A stretch of 64,000 nt of DNA, taken from Kineothrix alysoides. GTDB taxonomy: Bacteria; Bacillota; Clostridia; Lachnospirales; Lachnospiraceae. The stretch's first letter is position 1, and each line of letters opens with the position of its first letter. A program made the position numbers and the translations under genes. Where the stretch lies: contig NZ_JPNB01000001.1 of NCBI RefSeq assembly GCF_000732725.1, positions 806,001-870,000 of the forward strand, given 5' to 3'. Positions 42,520 through 52,309 of the stretch are shown here, one piece after another. The notes under the pieces were generated by a model that worked only from the letters and a program-made list of their open reading frames with translations, made no database searches and was not told the DNA's origin.

Positions 42520-43476
42520 ATGAATCATACGGTTATTATATCTGTTGTAATATCTTTTATAATAAGTGTGGTATTAGGACCTTTTATTATACCTTTTTTA
42601 AAAAAACTAAAAGCAGGGCAGACAGTCAGGGACGATGGTCCCCAGACACACCTTAAAAAATCAGGAACCCCTACTATGGGGGGAATCCTTATCTTAATCA
42701 GTATTGTTGCGACTTCCATGATTTACATGAATGACTATCCGAAGATCATGCCTATTCTTTTTTCTACCTTGGGCTTCGGACTGATTGGTTTTCTGGACGA
42801 TTACATCAAGGTCGTTTTAAAACGCTCCATGGGACTGCGGGCGTGGCAGAAAATGTTGGGACAGCTATTGGTAACGGGAATATTTGCCTACTATCTGACG
42901 CATAACGCGGGCATTTCTTTAGCGATGCGGATACCATTCGTGCAGGGTAAATTTTTGGATATGGGCATATTGAATATGCCAATTTTGTTCTTTATCGTGA
43001 TAGCAACAGTGAACGGTGCAAATTTTACGGACGGTCTGGACGGTCTGGCAAGCAGCGTTACGGTGATGATAGCAACCTTTTTCACGGTGGTAGCGGTAGG
43101 TACTGCCAGCGGTGTGGAGCCGATTACCTGTGCGGTAGTGGGAGCACTTTTAGGCTTCCTCCTATTTAATGTATATCCGGCAAGTGTGTTTATGGGAGAT
43201 ACGGGTTCACTTGCGCTTGGCGGCTTTGTGGCAGCAACGGCGTATATGCTGCAAATGCCCTTGTTCATACCTATCGTGGCGCTCATTTATGCAGTAGAGG
43301 TGGCTTCCGTCATCATTCAGGTGGGTTATTTCAAGATGAGCGGAGGAAAGCGTTTCTTTAAGATGGCGCCCATTCATCATCATTTTGAGTTATGCGGATG
43401 GTCGGAGACGAGAGTCGTTGCGGTATTTTCTATCTTGACCGCCATGCTTTGCTTAATCGCATTTATGGGCATATAA
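42520..43476 (+). CDS. mraY: Phospho-N-acetylmuramoyl-pentapeptide-transferase
   Basis: A 318-residue polytopic enzyme with ten membrane spans that makes lipid I from UDP-MurNAc-pentapeptide and undecaprenyl phosphate. Conserved parts: KSGTPTMGG (about 47-55), GFLDDYIKV (about 90-98), NFTDGLDGLASS (about 167-178), MGDTGSLALGG (about 225-235) and the HHHFE motif near 288. Length is on the short side but normal for clostridia. Confidence 0.96.
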   Translation: MNHTVIISVVISFIISVVLGPFIIPFLKKLKAGQTVRDDGPQTHLKKSGTPTMGGILILISIVATSMIYMNDYPKIMPILFSTLGFGLIGFLDDYIKVVLKRSMGLRAWQKMLGQLLVTGIFAYYLTHNAGISLAMRIPFVQGKFLDMGILNMPILFFIVIATVNGANFTDGLDGLASSVTVMIATFFTVVAVGTASGVEPITCAVVGALLGFLLFNVYPASVFMGDTGSLALGGFVAATAYMLQMPLFIPIVALIYAVEVASVIIQVGYFKMSGGKRFFKMAPIHHHFELCGWSETRVVAVFSILTAMLCLIAFMGI

Positions 43477-43504
43477 AGACTGTCGGGAAAAGAGGAAATG
43501 TTTC

Positions 43505-44872
43505 ATGGATTTACATGGTAAGAAAGTATTGGTAATAGGAACGGGAATCAGCGGAATCGGGGCAGTGAAGCTTCTTGACTTTGCAGGAGCGGCACCGGTC
43601 TTATACGATGAAAATAAAAAGTTGGAGGAAGCGGTGATACGAAACAAGCTTCCTGAGGGAATAAATGCAGAGATAGTAATTGGCAGCCTGCCGAAGGAAC
43701 TGGAGGAAGAAATTGTCTTGGTGGTACCAAGCCCCGGCGTCCCTGCGGATACGGCTTTCATAGAAGGCTTTCGGGAAAGAGGGATTCCAGTATGGGGAGA
43801 AATAGAATTGGCCTATACCTATGCTAAGGGAAAGTTGATTGCAATTACGGGAACCAATGGCAAGACCACTACCACATCTTTGGTAGGCCAGATTATGGAA
43901 GAATATTACGAATCTGTTTACATCGTTGGAAATATTGGCAATCCCTATACAGAAATAGCTTCGGAGACAAAAGAGGACACCATAACAGTAGCGGAAATCA
44001 GCAGTTTCCAGCTGGAGACCACACATACCTTCAAGCCTCAGGTATCAGCCATACTCAATGTTACGCCGGACCACTTGGATAGACATTATACGATGGAAAA
44101 TTATGCGGCGGTAAAGGAAAGAATCGCCGGGAACCAGACGAAGGACGATGTATGCGTATTGAATTATGAAAATGAATATACCAAAAATTTTGGCAGCGTA
44201 TGTCCGGCTCAGGTCATCTTTTTTTCCTCTGCGAGGAAGCTGGAAAGAGGAATTTATCTGGAAGGAGAAGATATATATATAGCAGGTATCGGCGATGCGC
44301 AGGATGACAGAAGGAAGATTATGACTGTGCACGATATGAATCTGGTAGGGTTGTGCAATGTGGAAAACGTAATGGCAGCCATTGCCATCGCATTGAGCAT
44401 ACAGGTACCTCTCGAAAATATTTTAAGTACGGTAAAGCACTTTAAGGCGGTAGCGCATAGAATAGAGTTCGTTGCCACGAAAAATGGGGTGGACTATTAC
44501 AATGATTCCAAGGGCACCAATCCGGACGCTGCAATTCAGGGAATCAGAGCAATGTCTAAACCTACCGTATTGATTGGCGGCGGTTACGATAAGCATAGCG
44601 AATATGACGAATGGATCGAAGCCTTCGACGGAAAGGTAAAGTGTTTTGTACTGATCGGGCAGACAGCGGATAAGATAGAGAAGTGTGCCGTAAAACATGG
44701 TATAGGAAACATTATCCGTGCGAATAGCTTTGACGAGGCGCTGAAGGTATGCACGAGAGAAGCAGAAGCAGGAGATGCGGTGTTATTGTCTCCGGCATGC
44801 GCCAGTTGGGGAATGTTCTCCAATTATGAGGTGCGTGGAAATATGTTCAAGGATTATGTGAACAGTCTTTAA
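43505..44872 (+). CDS. murD: UDP-N-acetylmuramoylalanine--D-glutamate ligase
   Basis: A 455-residue Mur ligase that adds D-Glu to UDP-MurNAc-L-Ala. The N-terminal UDP-binding fold starts VLVIGTGISGIGAVKLL; ATP-binding ITGTNGKTTTTSLVG is near residues 115-129; NVTPDHLDRHYTMENYA near 181; YYNDSKGTNPDAA near 327; LLSPACASWGMFSNYEVRG near the end. All are typical. It follows mraY by 28 bases. Confidence 0.96.
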   Translation: MDLHGKKVLVIGTGISGIGAVKLLDFAGAAPVLYDENKKLEEAVIRNKLPEGINAEIVIGSLPKELEEEIVLVVPSPGVPADTAFIEGFRERGIPVWGEIELAYTYAKGKLIAITGTNGKTTTTSLVGQIMEEYYESVYIVGNIGNPYTEIASETKEDTITVAEISSFQLETTHTFKPQVSAILNVTPDHLDRHYTMENYAAVKERIAGNQTKDDVCVLNYENEYTKNFGSVCPAQVIFFSSARKLERGIYLEGEDIYIAGIGDAQDDRRKIMTVHDMNLVGLCNVENVMAAIAIALSIQVPLENILSTVKHFKAVAHRIEFVATKNGVDYYNDSKGTNPDAAIQGIRAMSKPTVLIGGGYDKHSEYDEWIEAFDGKVKCFVLIGQTADKIEKCAVKHGIGNIIRANSFDEALKVCTREAEAGDAVLLSPACASWGMFSNYEVRGNMFKDYVNSL

Positions 44873-44945
44873 AGAGTTGCGGTTCAGCCTGAGCTGTTAT
44901 TTTAAAGACCTTTATAAATAAGAGAAGGAAGGAGTAGGACATTTC

Positions 44946-46112
44946 GTGGCGGAAAGAAGAGTAGGAAGACAACGGAAAAAGCAATCGGAAAACTTTTTTG
45001 ATTACAGCCTGTTATTTATTGTGCTGTTTTTGCTCGGGTTCGGGTTGATTATGATTTATTCGACCAGCTCCTATGAGTCAAATCTTCAGTTCGGCGACTC
45101 CACCTTTTATCTTAAAAAACAGGTAATAGCCACTGTGATAGGGCTTGCGGCAATGATAGTGGTAGCAAATATTCCTTATCACTTTTGGGAGCGATTCGCG
45201 ACTCTCGGTTACATAGGCTCCGGCGTAATGATACCGCTCGTATTAGTTCCAGGCATTCAGTATTCGGCAAACGGAGCGACGAGATGGATTCGAATAGGCG
45301 GCTTTACATTACAGCCTGCCGAAGTGGCGAAGCTGGGCATGATTTTATTTCTGGCCAGTCTCGTCTGCCGTATGGGAAGAGGGATAAGAACGACGAAGGG
45401 ATTTTTTACAGTGCTCGCCGTGCCGCTGCCAATTTGCTTGATGATTTGGCAGATTACTAACAATCTGAGTTCCGCCATCATTGTATTCGGAATTGCGGCG
45501 CTCATGCTGTTCGTGGCAAGCCCCGAATATAAGAAATTTATATTGCTTGGCCTTGGCGGTGTCGCGGCTGTTGCGGTGCTCATATTTGCCGTAGTAAATG
45601 CAGCCTCCTCCGACGGCTTGAACTTCCGTGGAGAGCGTATACTGGCATGGCTGGACCCGGAGGCATACGCCAGCGGGAAAGGCTTTCAGACATTGCAAGC
45701 GCTTTACGCCATTGGTTCGGGAGGAATTCTCGGGAAAGGACTGGGGCAAAGTATGCAGAAGCTCGGTTTTCTTCCGGAGGCCCAAAATGATATGATTTTT
45801 TCGATTATCTGCGAGGAATTGGGGCTTTTTGGAGCGATAGCTATTATTATTATGTTTCTGCTTTTAATATGGAGATTCATGGTGATTGCCAATAATGCGC
45901 CGGATTTGTTCGGAGCCCTTCTTGTAGTAGGTGTTCTCGGGCATATTGCGATTCAGGTTATTTTAAATATTGCGGTTGTAACTAACACGATTCCCAGTAC
46001 GGGTATATCGCTGCCGTTTATCAGTTACGGCGGTTCCTCCGTATTATTTTTAATGATAGAAATAGGTTTGGTCCTTAGCGTTGCGAAGGGAATTCGTCTG
46101 AAAGATTTGTAA
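44946..46112 (+). CDS. ftsW: Cell division lipid II polymerase FtsW
   Basis: A 388-residue SEDS-family membrane protein with ten spans, the septal glycan polymerase working with a class B PBP. Signatures: GLIMIYSTSSYE (about 38-49), GATRWIRIGGFTLQPAEVAKL (about 110-130), GGILGKGLGQSMQKLGFLPEAQNDMIFSIICEELG (about 258-292) and NTIPSTGISLPFISYGGSS near 345-363. It starts at GTG 44946 after aaggaaggag. RodA is the alternative, but the dcw setting favours FtsW. murG, which usually follows, is missing. Confidence 0.93.
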   Translation: MAERRVGRQRKKQSENFFDYSLLFIVLFLLGFGLIMIYSTSSYESNLQFGDSTFYLKKQVIATVIGLAAMIVVANIPYHFWERFATLGYIGSGVMIPLVLVPGIQYSANGATRWIRIGGFTLQPAEVAKLGMILFLASLVCRMGRGIRTTKGFFTVLAVPLPICLMIWQITNNLSSAIIVFGIAALMLFVASPEYKKFILLGLGGVAAVAVLIFAVVNAASSDGLNFRGERILAWLDPEAYASGKGFQTLQALYAIGSGGILGKGLGQSMQKLGFLPEAQNDMIFSIICEELGLFGAIAIIIMFLLLIWRFMVIANNAPDLFGALLVVGVLGHIAIQVILNIAVVTNTIPSTGISLPFISYGGSSVLFLMIEIGLVLSVAKGIRLKDL

Positions 46113-46221
46113 GAAGGACATGGGCATAGGTGCGAAGGGGAAGTACAAGATACGTTTTTGAGGAAGTACCATATATATAGAATAGGTCATATTCATAAAA
46201 TCTGATTTAGAAGGTGAATCA

Positions 46222-47472
46222 TTGGATTCTATTCATATGTATGGTGGAAATTTTTTACGTGGTGAGGTAAAGATACAAGGCTCTAAAAATGCCGTGCTTC
46301 CAATTATGGCGGCTGCACTTTTAATAAAAGGCACTTGTGTGATAAAAAACTGTCCGCGGATTGCGGACGTATATCTGATGCAGAATCTGCTTCAGGAATT
46401 GGGCTGTTTGGTAACATGGTCTGAGAATACGGTAACGATAGATGCTTCGAATGTCATTGACAGCGCGATGTCGGGGGAATCCGTAAGCAGCATGCGCTCC
46501 TCCGTAATGCTTTTAGGAGCTATGCTGGGAAGAATCGGTGAAGTGTTCATGGCCTATCCCGGCGGATGTGTCATCGGCAAGCGGCCTATCGACCTGCATC
46601 TTTCTGCGCTTAAGGAAATGGGCGTGGAAATAATGGAGCAGGAGCATTTCTTTACGGCAAAGGTAGGCAGGCTGAAAGCTATGGACTACACGCTTCCTTT
46701 TCCCAGTGTGGGTGCCACGGAGAACATTATATTAGCGGCGGTTCTGGCAGAAGGAACGACAACGATACGGGGTGCGGCGAAGGAACCGGAGATAACGGCA
46801 CTATGCGAATTTTTAAGAGCTGCGGGGGCCGATATAGAGGGAGCCGGGGAGCAGACGGTAGTCATAAAGGGAGTGAAGGAGCTTAGAGAGACGAGGTATA
46901 CGGTACCGGGTGACCGCATTGTAGCGGGTACTTATCTTATTGGAGCACTGGCTGCCGGCGGAAGCATTTTTTTGGAAAAGGCTCCGTCAGAACATATGAA
47001 AGCCTTGTTGAAACCTGCCGCGCAGATGGGCGGCACTATCACAATCAACAAGGGCGGTGTGGGAATTGATGTGATTCGAAGGCTGGAAGCGATACCATAC
47101 CTTAAAACTGAGGTGTACGACGGATTTCCTACCGATTTGCAGTCGCCCATAATGGCGGCAATGGCAGTGGCGCACGGAGACAGTGTGCTTGAGGAGACCA
47201 TATTTGAAAACCGGTTCCGTATCGTGGATGAGCTCAGGAAAATGGGGGCGGACATTCGGACGGAGAAAAACAAAGCTTACATAAGCGGAATAGAGCGGCT
47301 CAAAGGGGCCGTTGTGGAAGCGGAAGAACTGCGGGGCGGAGCGGCGCTTGTAGTAGCCGGCCTCGAAGCCGAAGGGGAGACTGTTATAAAAAACAGACAT
47401 TTTATCGAAAGAGGTTATGAGGATATTTGCAGGGACCTTAGAAATCTGGGGGCAGATATAAACATCAGGTAA
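46222..47472 (+). CDS. murA: UDP-N-acetylglucosamine 1-carboxyvinyltransferase
   Basis: A 416-residue enzyme for the first committed step of peptidoglycan synthesis, adding enolpyruvate to UDP-GlcNAc; target of fosfomycin. KNAVLPIMAAALL is at about 22-34, the catalytic Cys in PGGCVIGKRPIDLHL near 113-127, and the C-terminal RGGAALVVAGLEAEG near 373. It begins with TTG at 46222, seven bases after aaggtg; no ATG at the start matches the family N terminus MDSIHMYGG better. It lies where murG or murC stand in other dcw clusters. Confidence 0.95.
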   Translation: MDSIHMYGGNFLRGEVKIQGSKNAVLPIMAAALLIKGTCVIKNCPRIADVYLMQNLLQELGCLVTWSENTVTIDASNVIDSAMSGESVSSMRSSVMLLGAMLGRIGEVFMAYPGGCVIGKRPIDLHLSALKEMGVEIMEQEHFFTAKVGRLKAMDYTLPFPSVGATENIILAAVLAEGTTTIRGAAKEPEITALCEFLRAAGADIEGAGEQTVVIKGVKELRETRYTVPGDRIVAGTYLIGALAAGGSIFLEKAPSEHMKALLKPAAQMGGTITINKGGVGIDVIRRLEAIPYLKTEVYDGFPTDLQSPIMAAMAVAHGDSVLEETIFENRFRIVDELRKMGADIRTEKNKAYISGIERLKGAVVEAEELRGGAALVVAGLEAEGETVIKNRHFIERGYEDICRDLRNLGADINIR

Positions 47473-47477
47473 AATAA

Positions 47478-48647
47478 ATGAGTCAAAATAAGGATAAGGG
47501 AAAAAAACAGAATAGGGATAAAAAGATACTGTCCGGCAGCGGTGGGAAAAGTGCAGCTAAGCCGGGCGCCAGTTCGAATGGCGGCAGTTTGAAAGGCAGT
47601 GCTTCGAAGACGGGCGATACAAAGAACAGCAAAACGAAGGCTGGCGTCTCGAAGGGCAGTAAGCCGAAGAACAGCAGTTCAAAGACTGGAAGCGTAAAGA
47701 CCGGGAGTTCGAAGAAAAGCGGTGCGAAAAGCGGCAGTAATTTGAAAGCCGATTATCCGAAAAGCATCAGCAGTAAAAAAGTTGACTCGAGCAGGGTTCT
47801 GATGGAAAGTTACTCTTCGAGAAAACCGCGCAATACGAACCTGCGCCTCGTTAAAAATGGAGATTTGCCGGTGGAAACGCCGGCAAAGAGGTACGAGAGA
47901 GACGATGACTGGCTGGCACAGCATAAAAGTCTGGTAATTATAGGAATATCCATATTTGTGATGGCAGCATTGCTGTTTGCAGGATATTATTATATTACTA
48001 CCACTTATACAGTAACTACCGTGTATGTGGATGGTAATGTACATTATACCAACGAAGAAGTAATGGACATGGTAATGAAGGGAAGATACGGAAATAATTC
48101 ACTGTATCTGGCTATGAGATATAAGGATAAGGGGGTAGGGGGAGTTCCTTTTGTGGAGAAGATGGATGTAAATATTCTGTCGCCGAATACGATTAGAATT
48201 AATGTGTACGAAAAAGCGTTTGCCGGATATGTGGAATATCTCGGGCAGTATATGTATTTTGATAAAGACGGGATTGTGGCGGAAAGCTCGCAAGTAAGGA
48301 CCGCGGGGGTACCGCAGGTGACAGGGCTGAGCTTTGACTATGTCATACTCAATGAGCCGCTTCCGGTGGAAAACGATGCGATATTCAAACAAATACTGAG
48401 TATTACTCAACTTCTTGAAAAGTACAGTCTGACGGCCGATAAGATATATTTCGATACTTCTTACAATATTACATTGTTTTTCGGAGGGGTAAAGGTCACT
48501 TTAGGTACGGGAGAGGATATGGATGAGAAAATAATGAAGCTACAGTATATCCTGCCGGAGCTGGAAGGTAAGAAGGGAATACTTCCGATGGAAAATTATA
48601 CAGAGGACACGAAAAACATAACTTTTGATCCTGACGAGAAGAATTAA
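47478..48647 (+). CDS. divIB: Cell division protein DivIB/FtsQ
   Basis: A 389-residue bitopic protein. The cytoplasmic tail is very long (about 150 residues) and made mostly of Lys, Ser, Gly and Ala, with repeated KxGSSK-like units, so probably disordered and nucleic-acid or membrane binding. One span (about 153-174, LVIIGISIFVMAALLFAGYYY) leads to an external POTRA domain (TVYVDGNVHYTNEEVMDMV) and the beta domain typical of FtsQ/DivIB. It links FtsL-type proteins to the septal wall synthases. It starts five bases after the murA stop. Confidence 0.88.
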   Translation: MSQNKDKGKKQNRDKKILSGSGGKSAAKPGASSNGGSLKGSASKTGDTKNSKTKAGVSKGSKPKNSSSKTGSVKTGSSKKSGAKSGSNLKADYPKSISSKKVDSSRVLMESYSSRKPRNTNLRLVKNGDLPVETPAKRYERDDDWLAQHKSLVIIGISIFVMAALLFAGYYYITTTYTVTTVYVDGNVHYTNEEVMDMVMKGRYGNNSLYLAMRYKDKGVGGVPFVEKMDVNILSPNTIRINVYEKAFAGYVEYLGQYMYFDKDGIVAESSQVRTAGVPQVTGLSFDYVILNEPLPVENDAIFKQILSITQLLEKYSLTADKIYFDTSYNITLFFGGVKVTLGTGEDMDEKIMKLQYILPELEGKKGILPMENYTEDTKNITFDPDEKN

Positions 48648-48782
48648 CAATTACAGTTTTGCTGATAGGCCGAATTGTAACGTTTAAAAGCAAAAAAAAC
48701 GAAAAATGGGTTGCTAATTTAGAAAAATAATTATATGATAACATGTAGGAGTTTAATTGGGAATGATGAAGGAGGAACCACC

Positions 48783-49985
48783 TTGCTTGAGATTAAGACA
48801 AACGATGCTGAGGCTGCAGCGAAGATTATAGTAGTAGGAGTCGGCGGTGCGGGCAATAATGCTGTAAATAGAATGATTGATGAGAATATTGACGGAGTGG
48901 AATTCATAGGAATTAACACGGACAAGCAGGCTTTGCAGTTATGCAAGGCTCCTAAGCTTCTGCAAATCGGTGAGAAGCTTACGAAGGGTCTCGGTGCGGG
49001 AGCGAAGCCGGAGATTGGTGAGAAGGCGGCGCAGGAGAGTGAAGAAGAAGTGACTGCGGCGATTAAAGGAGCCGATATGGTATTCGTTACGTGCGGTATG
49101 GGAGGCGGAACTGGAACCGGTGCTGCGCCCGTTGTAGCTAAGATTGCGAAGGATATGGGTATTCTTACTGTCGGCGTCGTAACGAAGCCCTTCCGTTTTG
49201 AAGCGAAGGCACGTATGGTAAACGCGCTGAACGGTATTGAGAGAATTAAGGATAATGTGGACACGCTTATCGTTATTCCGAATGATAAATTATTAGAAAT
49301 TGTTGACAGAAGGACAACCATGCCGGATGCCCTTAAGAAGGCGGATGAAGTATTGCAGCAGGCAGTACAGGGAATTACCGATCTCATTAACGTTCCTGCA
49401 GTTATCAATCTTGATTTTGCGGACGTGCAGACTGTTATGAAGGAGAAAGGAATAGCTCATATCGGTATCGGATATGGAAAGGGAGACGACAAGGCCAGCG
49501 AGGCTGTCAAGATGGCGGTGGAAAGCCCGCTGCTCGAGACAACGATTTCCGGTGCGACCCATGTTATCATCAATGTTTCCGGCGATATTACCCTTGCGGA
49601 TGCTTCTGATGCGGCAAGTTATGTACAGGAGCTGGCAGGAGAAGAAGTGAACATTATCTTCGGTGCGATGTATGATGCGAATAAGGGAGATTCCTGCACG
49701 ATTACCGTTATTGCTACAGGCCTCGAGGATGTTGGAGCAAAGACGGCTGCTTTTAGTACATATAAGCCGGGATATATTACGCCTTCCTCTTTACAAGGTA
49801 AAAGCGTTCACAGCGCGGGAACGATGGCTACCGGAAGCTTGAATCCGGGAGGGAGCATCGTGCCTAATATCACTCCGTCAGCAACTCCTTTAAAGACGAT
49901 TTCCGGGATTAATAAGCCGGGTGACATCAGAAGTTCGGTGGAAGAAAAGACTCTTAAGATTCCTGATTTTCTTCAGAGAAAATAG
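48783..49985 (+). CDS. ftsZ: Cell division GTPase FtsZ
   Basis: A 400-residue tubulin-like GTPase that forms the division ring. N-terminal [16 protein letters not shown], the T4 glycine loop [14 protein letters not shown] (about 103-116), the T7 loop [11 protein letters not shown] near 207-217, a variable linker and the C-terminal peptide KIPDFLQRK that binds FtsA/SepF-type partners. I chose the TTG at 48783, seven bases after aaggagg; the open frame extends to an ATG at 48735 but those residues are not conserved. Terminator follows. Confidence 0.96.
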   Translation: MLEIKTNDAEAAAKIIVVGVGGAGNNAVNRMIDENIDGVEFIGINTDKQALQLCKAPKLLQIGEKLTKGLGAGAKPEIGEKAAQESEEEVTAAIKGADMVFVTCGMGGGTGTGAAPVVAKIAKDMGILTVGVVTKPFRFEAKARMVNALNGIERIKDNVDTLIVIPNDKLLEIVDRRTTMPDALKKADEVLQQAVQGITDLINVPAVINLDFADVQTVMKEKGIAHIGIGYGKGDDKASEAVKMAVESPLLETTISGATHVIINVSGDITLADASDAASYVQELAGEEVNIIFGAMYDANKGDSCTITVIATGLEDVGAKTAAFSTYKPGYITPSSLQGKSVHSAGTMATGSLNPGGSIVPNITPSATPLKTISGINKPGDIRSSVEEKTLKIPDFLQRK

Positions 49986-50066
49986 GAAGTGTTTATTTTT
50001 AAAATTACCAGATTAGAATGCTGATTTGGACAAGTTGTTACAACTGGATAATGAATGAGAATGCGG

Positions 50067-50103
50067 CGGCCTTGAATCTTTATGATTACAAGGCCGTTTT
50101 TTC
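50067..50103 (+). terminator. Intrinsic terminator after ftsZ
   Basis: CGGCCTTG (50067-50074) pairs with CAAGGCCG (50089-50096), followed by TTTTTTC. It closes the dcw cluster. Confidence 0.85.
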
Positions 50104-50170
50104 TGTAATAGGAAAGTGCAGTGGAAAGTGTCGTTATATGCGGTAAATAGCATGGATTATCAGCGCCCTT

Positions 50171-50203
50171 TTGACAAAAAAACCGGACAATACTTTATAT
50201 AAT
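50171..50203 (+). promoter_or_regulatory. spoIIG-type promoter with long spacer and Spo0A-box-like -35
   Basis: A perfect TTGACA (50171-50176) and a perfect TATAAT (50198-50203) are separated by 21 bases instead of 17. The bottom strand across the -35 reads TTTGTCAAAA, one mismatch from a Spo0A box (TTGTCGAA). The same layout, a widely spaced sigma-A promoter with a 0A box on the -35, is known for Bacillus subtilis spoIIG. It is 94 bases before spoIIGA. Confidence 0.7.
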
Positions 50204-50296
50204 GTTTAAGTCGGAGGGGACAAAGAAGGTTGAACAGTAACCACGGAAACTCCCTCAAATGGTAATGACGGAGGTGACTGCAAAGGGCTAAGAGAT

Positions 50297-51157
50297 ATGT
50301 ATGTTTATGAAATAAATATTGATAGCTTGTTTCTTATAAGCTTTGTTATGAACCTTTATTTTTATATGCTTGCCGCCAAAACCTTGAAGCGTACTGCCAC
50401 GCGCATTCGGGTAGGTTGTGTAAGTTTTGCGGGAGCCGGTTTGTTTTGTCTGCTTTTGCTGATGCCGGGGATACCTGCATTCATAAAAAGGTTTATAGGG
50501 CCATTTGCGATCAATATGATAATGACCGCAGTTATCTTTAAGACAAAGCAGGTAAATGAAATACTGCGTTGTACCGGATATATGCTCGTGTACGCTTTTT
50601 TGTTCGGAGGGCTTATGAAGTATCTGTTCTCCGGCATTCCATTCTTACATAAAAGGCAGGAAAGCATCTGGTGCATATTGGGAATCGGGCTGCTCGGTTA
50701 TGAAGCGGGGGCTTGGTGGATTGCTCAGATGAAAAAAAGAAAAGCAGATCATATTTATGCGGTAAGACTATTGGGGTATGGAGATGAGGTTGTAGTAAAG
50801 GCCCTTTCCGATACCGGAAACAGCTTAAAGGAGCCGGTCAGCGGCAAGCCTGTCTCTATCATAGAGGAGAAGGTTCTTAAGCAGCTTGACGCAGTAATGG
50901 TACCGGAGAAATTTAAGTTGATACCATATCACAGTGTAGGGAAAGAGAACGGTATGTTGGAGGGATATGAAATACCGGAAATAATTGTGGAAGGTGAAAA
51001 GGGGAATATACGATGGCAGAAAGTGATTGTGGGTATCAGCAGGACGAAAATATCCGCAAACGGAAAATATCAAATGATATTGCATCCGGATTTATGCGAC
51101 GAGGCGCCCGGAAAAGCGGGGCAGCATTGGTTAATCAGAAGACTAGGAGGAAAATAA
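50297..51157 (+). CDS. spoIIGA: Sigma-E processing peptidase SpoIIGA
   Basis: A 286-residue membrane aspartic protease that cuts the pro-peptide from sigma-E in the mother cell once signalled by SpoIIR. Five membrane spans occupy the first ~150 residues (YEINIDSLFLISFVMNLYFY at the start). The soluble half has the catalytic Asp in ALSDTGNSLKEPVSGKPVS near 174-192. The next gene, sigE, starts at the base after its stop codon, so the protease and its substrate are made together. Confidence 0.93.
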   Translation: MYVYEINIDSLFLISFVMNLYFYMLAAKTLKRTATRIRVGCVSFAGAGLFCLLLLMPGIPAFIKRFIGPFAINMIMTAVIFKTKQVNEILRCTGYMLVYAFLFGGLMKYLFSGIPFLHKRQESIWCILGIGLLGYEAGAWWIAQMKKRKADHIYAVRLLGYGDEVVVKALSDTGNSLKEPVSGKPVSIIEEKVLKQLDAVMVPEKFKLIPYHSVGKENGMLEGYEIPEIIVEGEKGNIRWQKVIVGISRTKISANGKYQMILHPDLCDEAPGKAGQHWLIRRLGGK

Positions 51158-51898
51158 ATGGTTTTTAAAGTGGCAATACCAGGGAAGGTTCAGTTCAAAA
51201 TCATCAGGCGGGAACCTAATTTTTTCATGACAAAGCAAGGGGATATTCACTATATAGGAGGAACGGAGGTGCTGCCTCCGCCGTTGGAAGCCCAGAAGGA
51301 AAATGAAATTATCAGCGACCTTGGAACGGAATATGAGGACGAGGCGAAGTCTATTCTCATAGAACACAATTTAAGGTTGGTAGTATATATCGCGAAGAAA
51401 TTCGATAATACCGGAGTCGGAGTGGAGGATTTGATTTCCATAGGGACGATAGGGCTGATAAAATCCATTAATACATTTAACCCGGAAAAGAACATCAAAC
51501 TGGCAACCTATGCTTCCAGATGTATCGAGAACGAAATCTTAATGTATCTGAGAAGAAATAATAAGACGAAGTTAGAGGTGTCCATTGACGAACCGTTGAA
51601 TGTGGACTGGGACGGGAACGAGCTTCTCTTGTCCGACATTTTAGGAACGGATGAAGATGTGATATACCGGGACATTGAGAATGAAGTGGAAAGAAAGCTT
51701 TTGCTGAAAGCTATAAATAAATTATCGGACAGAGAAAAAACAATTATTAATCTCAGGTTCGGACTAGGAACGCCGGACGGCCAGGAAATGACGCAGAAGG
51801 AGGTGGCTACGCTATTAGGGATATCACAATCGTACATATCAAGGCTGGAGAAAAAGATTATGAAGCGTTTGAAAAAGGAGCTGATAAGGGAAGAGTAG
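51158..51898 (+). CDS. sigE: RNA polymerase sporulation sigma factor SigE
   Basis: A 246-residue sigma-70 family factor, made as an inactive precursor. The pro-region (about 1-30, with [11 protein letters not shown] and the cleavage area near [15 protein letters not shown]) matches that of Bacillus pro-sigma-E. Region 2 [38 protein letters not shown] (split around residues 88-126) and region 4 with [15 protein letters not shown] and the helix-turn-helix [22 protein letters not shown] are intact. Drives early mother-cell genes. Confidence 0.96.
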   Translation: MVFKVAIPGKVQFKIIRREPNFFMTKQGDIHYIGGTEVLPPPLEAQKENEIISDLGTEYEDEAKSILIEHNLRLVVYIAKKFDNTGVGVEDLISIGTIGLIKSINTFNPEKNIKLATYASRCIENEILMYLRRNNKTKLEVSIDEPLNVDWDGNELLLSDILGTDEDVIYRDIENEVERKLLLKAINKLSDREKTIINLRFGLGTPDGQEMTQKEVATLLGISQSYISRLEKKIMKRLKKELIREE

Positions 51899-51926
51899 TG
51901 CAGCGTAAGTAAAAGGGGTTTATATA

Positions 51927-51977
51927 GGGAGGTGTTGAGAAGAAGTTGCCGAAAACGGGATGATTCTTAACACCTCC
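51927..51977 (+). terminator. Stem-loop after sigE
   Basis: GGAGGTGTT (51928-51936) pairs with AACACCTCC (51969-51977), extended inward by AGAA/TTCT pairing. No long T run follows, so termination may be partial; it lies between sigE and the converging ymxH gene. Confidence 0.55.
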
Positions 51978-52018
51978 TCATTAATATGAGATATTTGTAA
52001 CTTTTGGACATTACCTTA

Positions 52019-52252
52019 TCAATGTCCGATGTCTACAATGATGATGTCGGGACCGATTTTTTTGATATCCTTGAAGCAGATTATGAATTCGGGTTCGTTG
52101 TTAAACCAAGAGCAGAGCCTATTGTTGTTGGATACGATAATTTTACAGATTTGCCCGGAACATTCTTCAAATTCTAAATCGATAACTCTTCCAAGACATT
52201 TGCAGTCCTTGAGATTGATGACTTGTTTACATTTTAGTTCGGAAAAGAGCAT
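52019..52252 (-). CDS. YlmC/YmxH family sporulation-associated protein
   Basis: A 77-residue PRC-barrel protein (FSELKCKQVINLKDCKCLGRVIDLEF...CKIIVSNN) of the YlmC/YmxH type, which is conserved in spore formers and often sits between or beside sigE and sigG. Its function is not known. I start at the ATG at 52252, which matches the family (LFSELKCKQVINL) and follows aggat on the minus strand; an ATG six codons upstream is less likely. It is the only minus-strand gene in this block. Confidence 0.82.
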   Translation of the reverse strand: MLFSELKCKQVINLKDCKCLGRVIDLEFEECSGQICKIIVSNNNRLCSWFNNEPEFIICFKDIKKIGPDIIIVDIGH

Positions 52253-52309
52253 ATGGACACATCCTATCAATACTTACCATAATATATGCGGCATATGAGA
52301 AATGATTCC

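Noticed and set aside
52029-52298. A + strand frame opposite the YlmC/YmxH-like gene
   Set aside because: The minus strand matches a known sporulation-associated family; the + frame is antisense to it.
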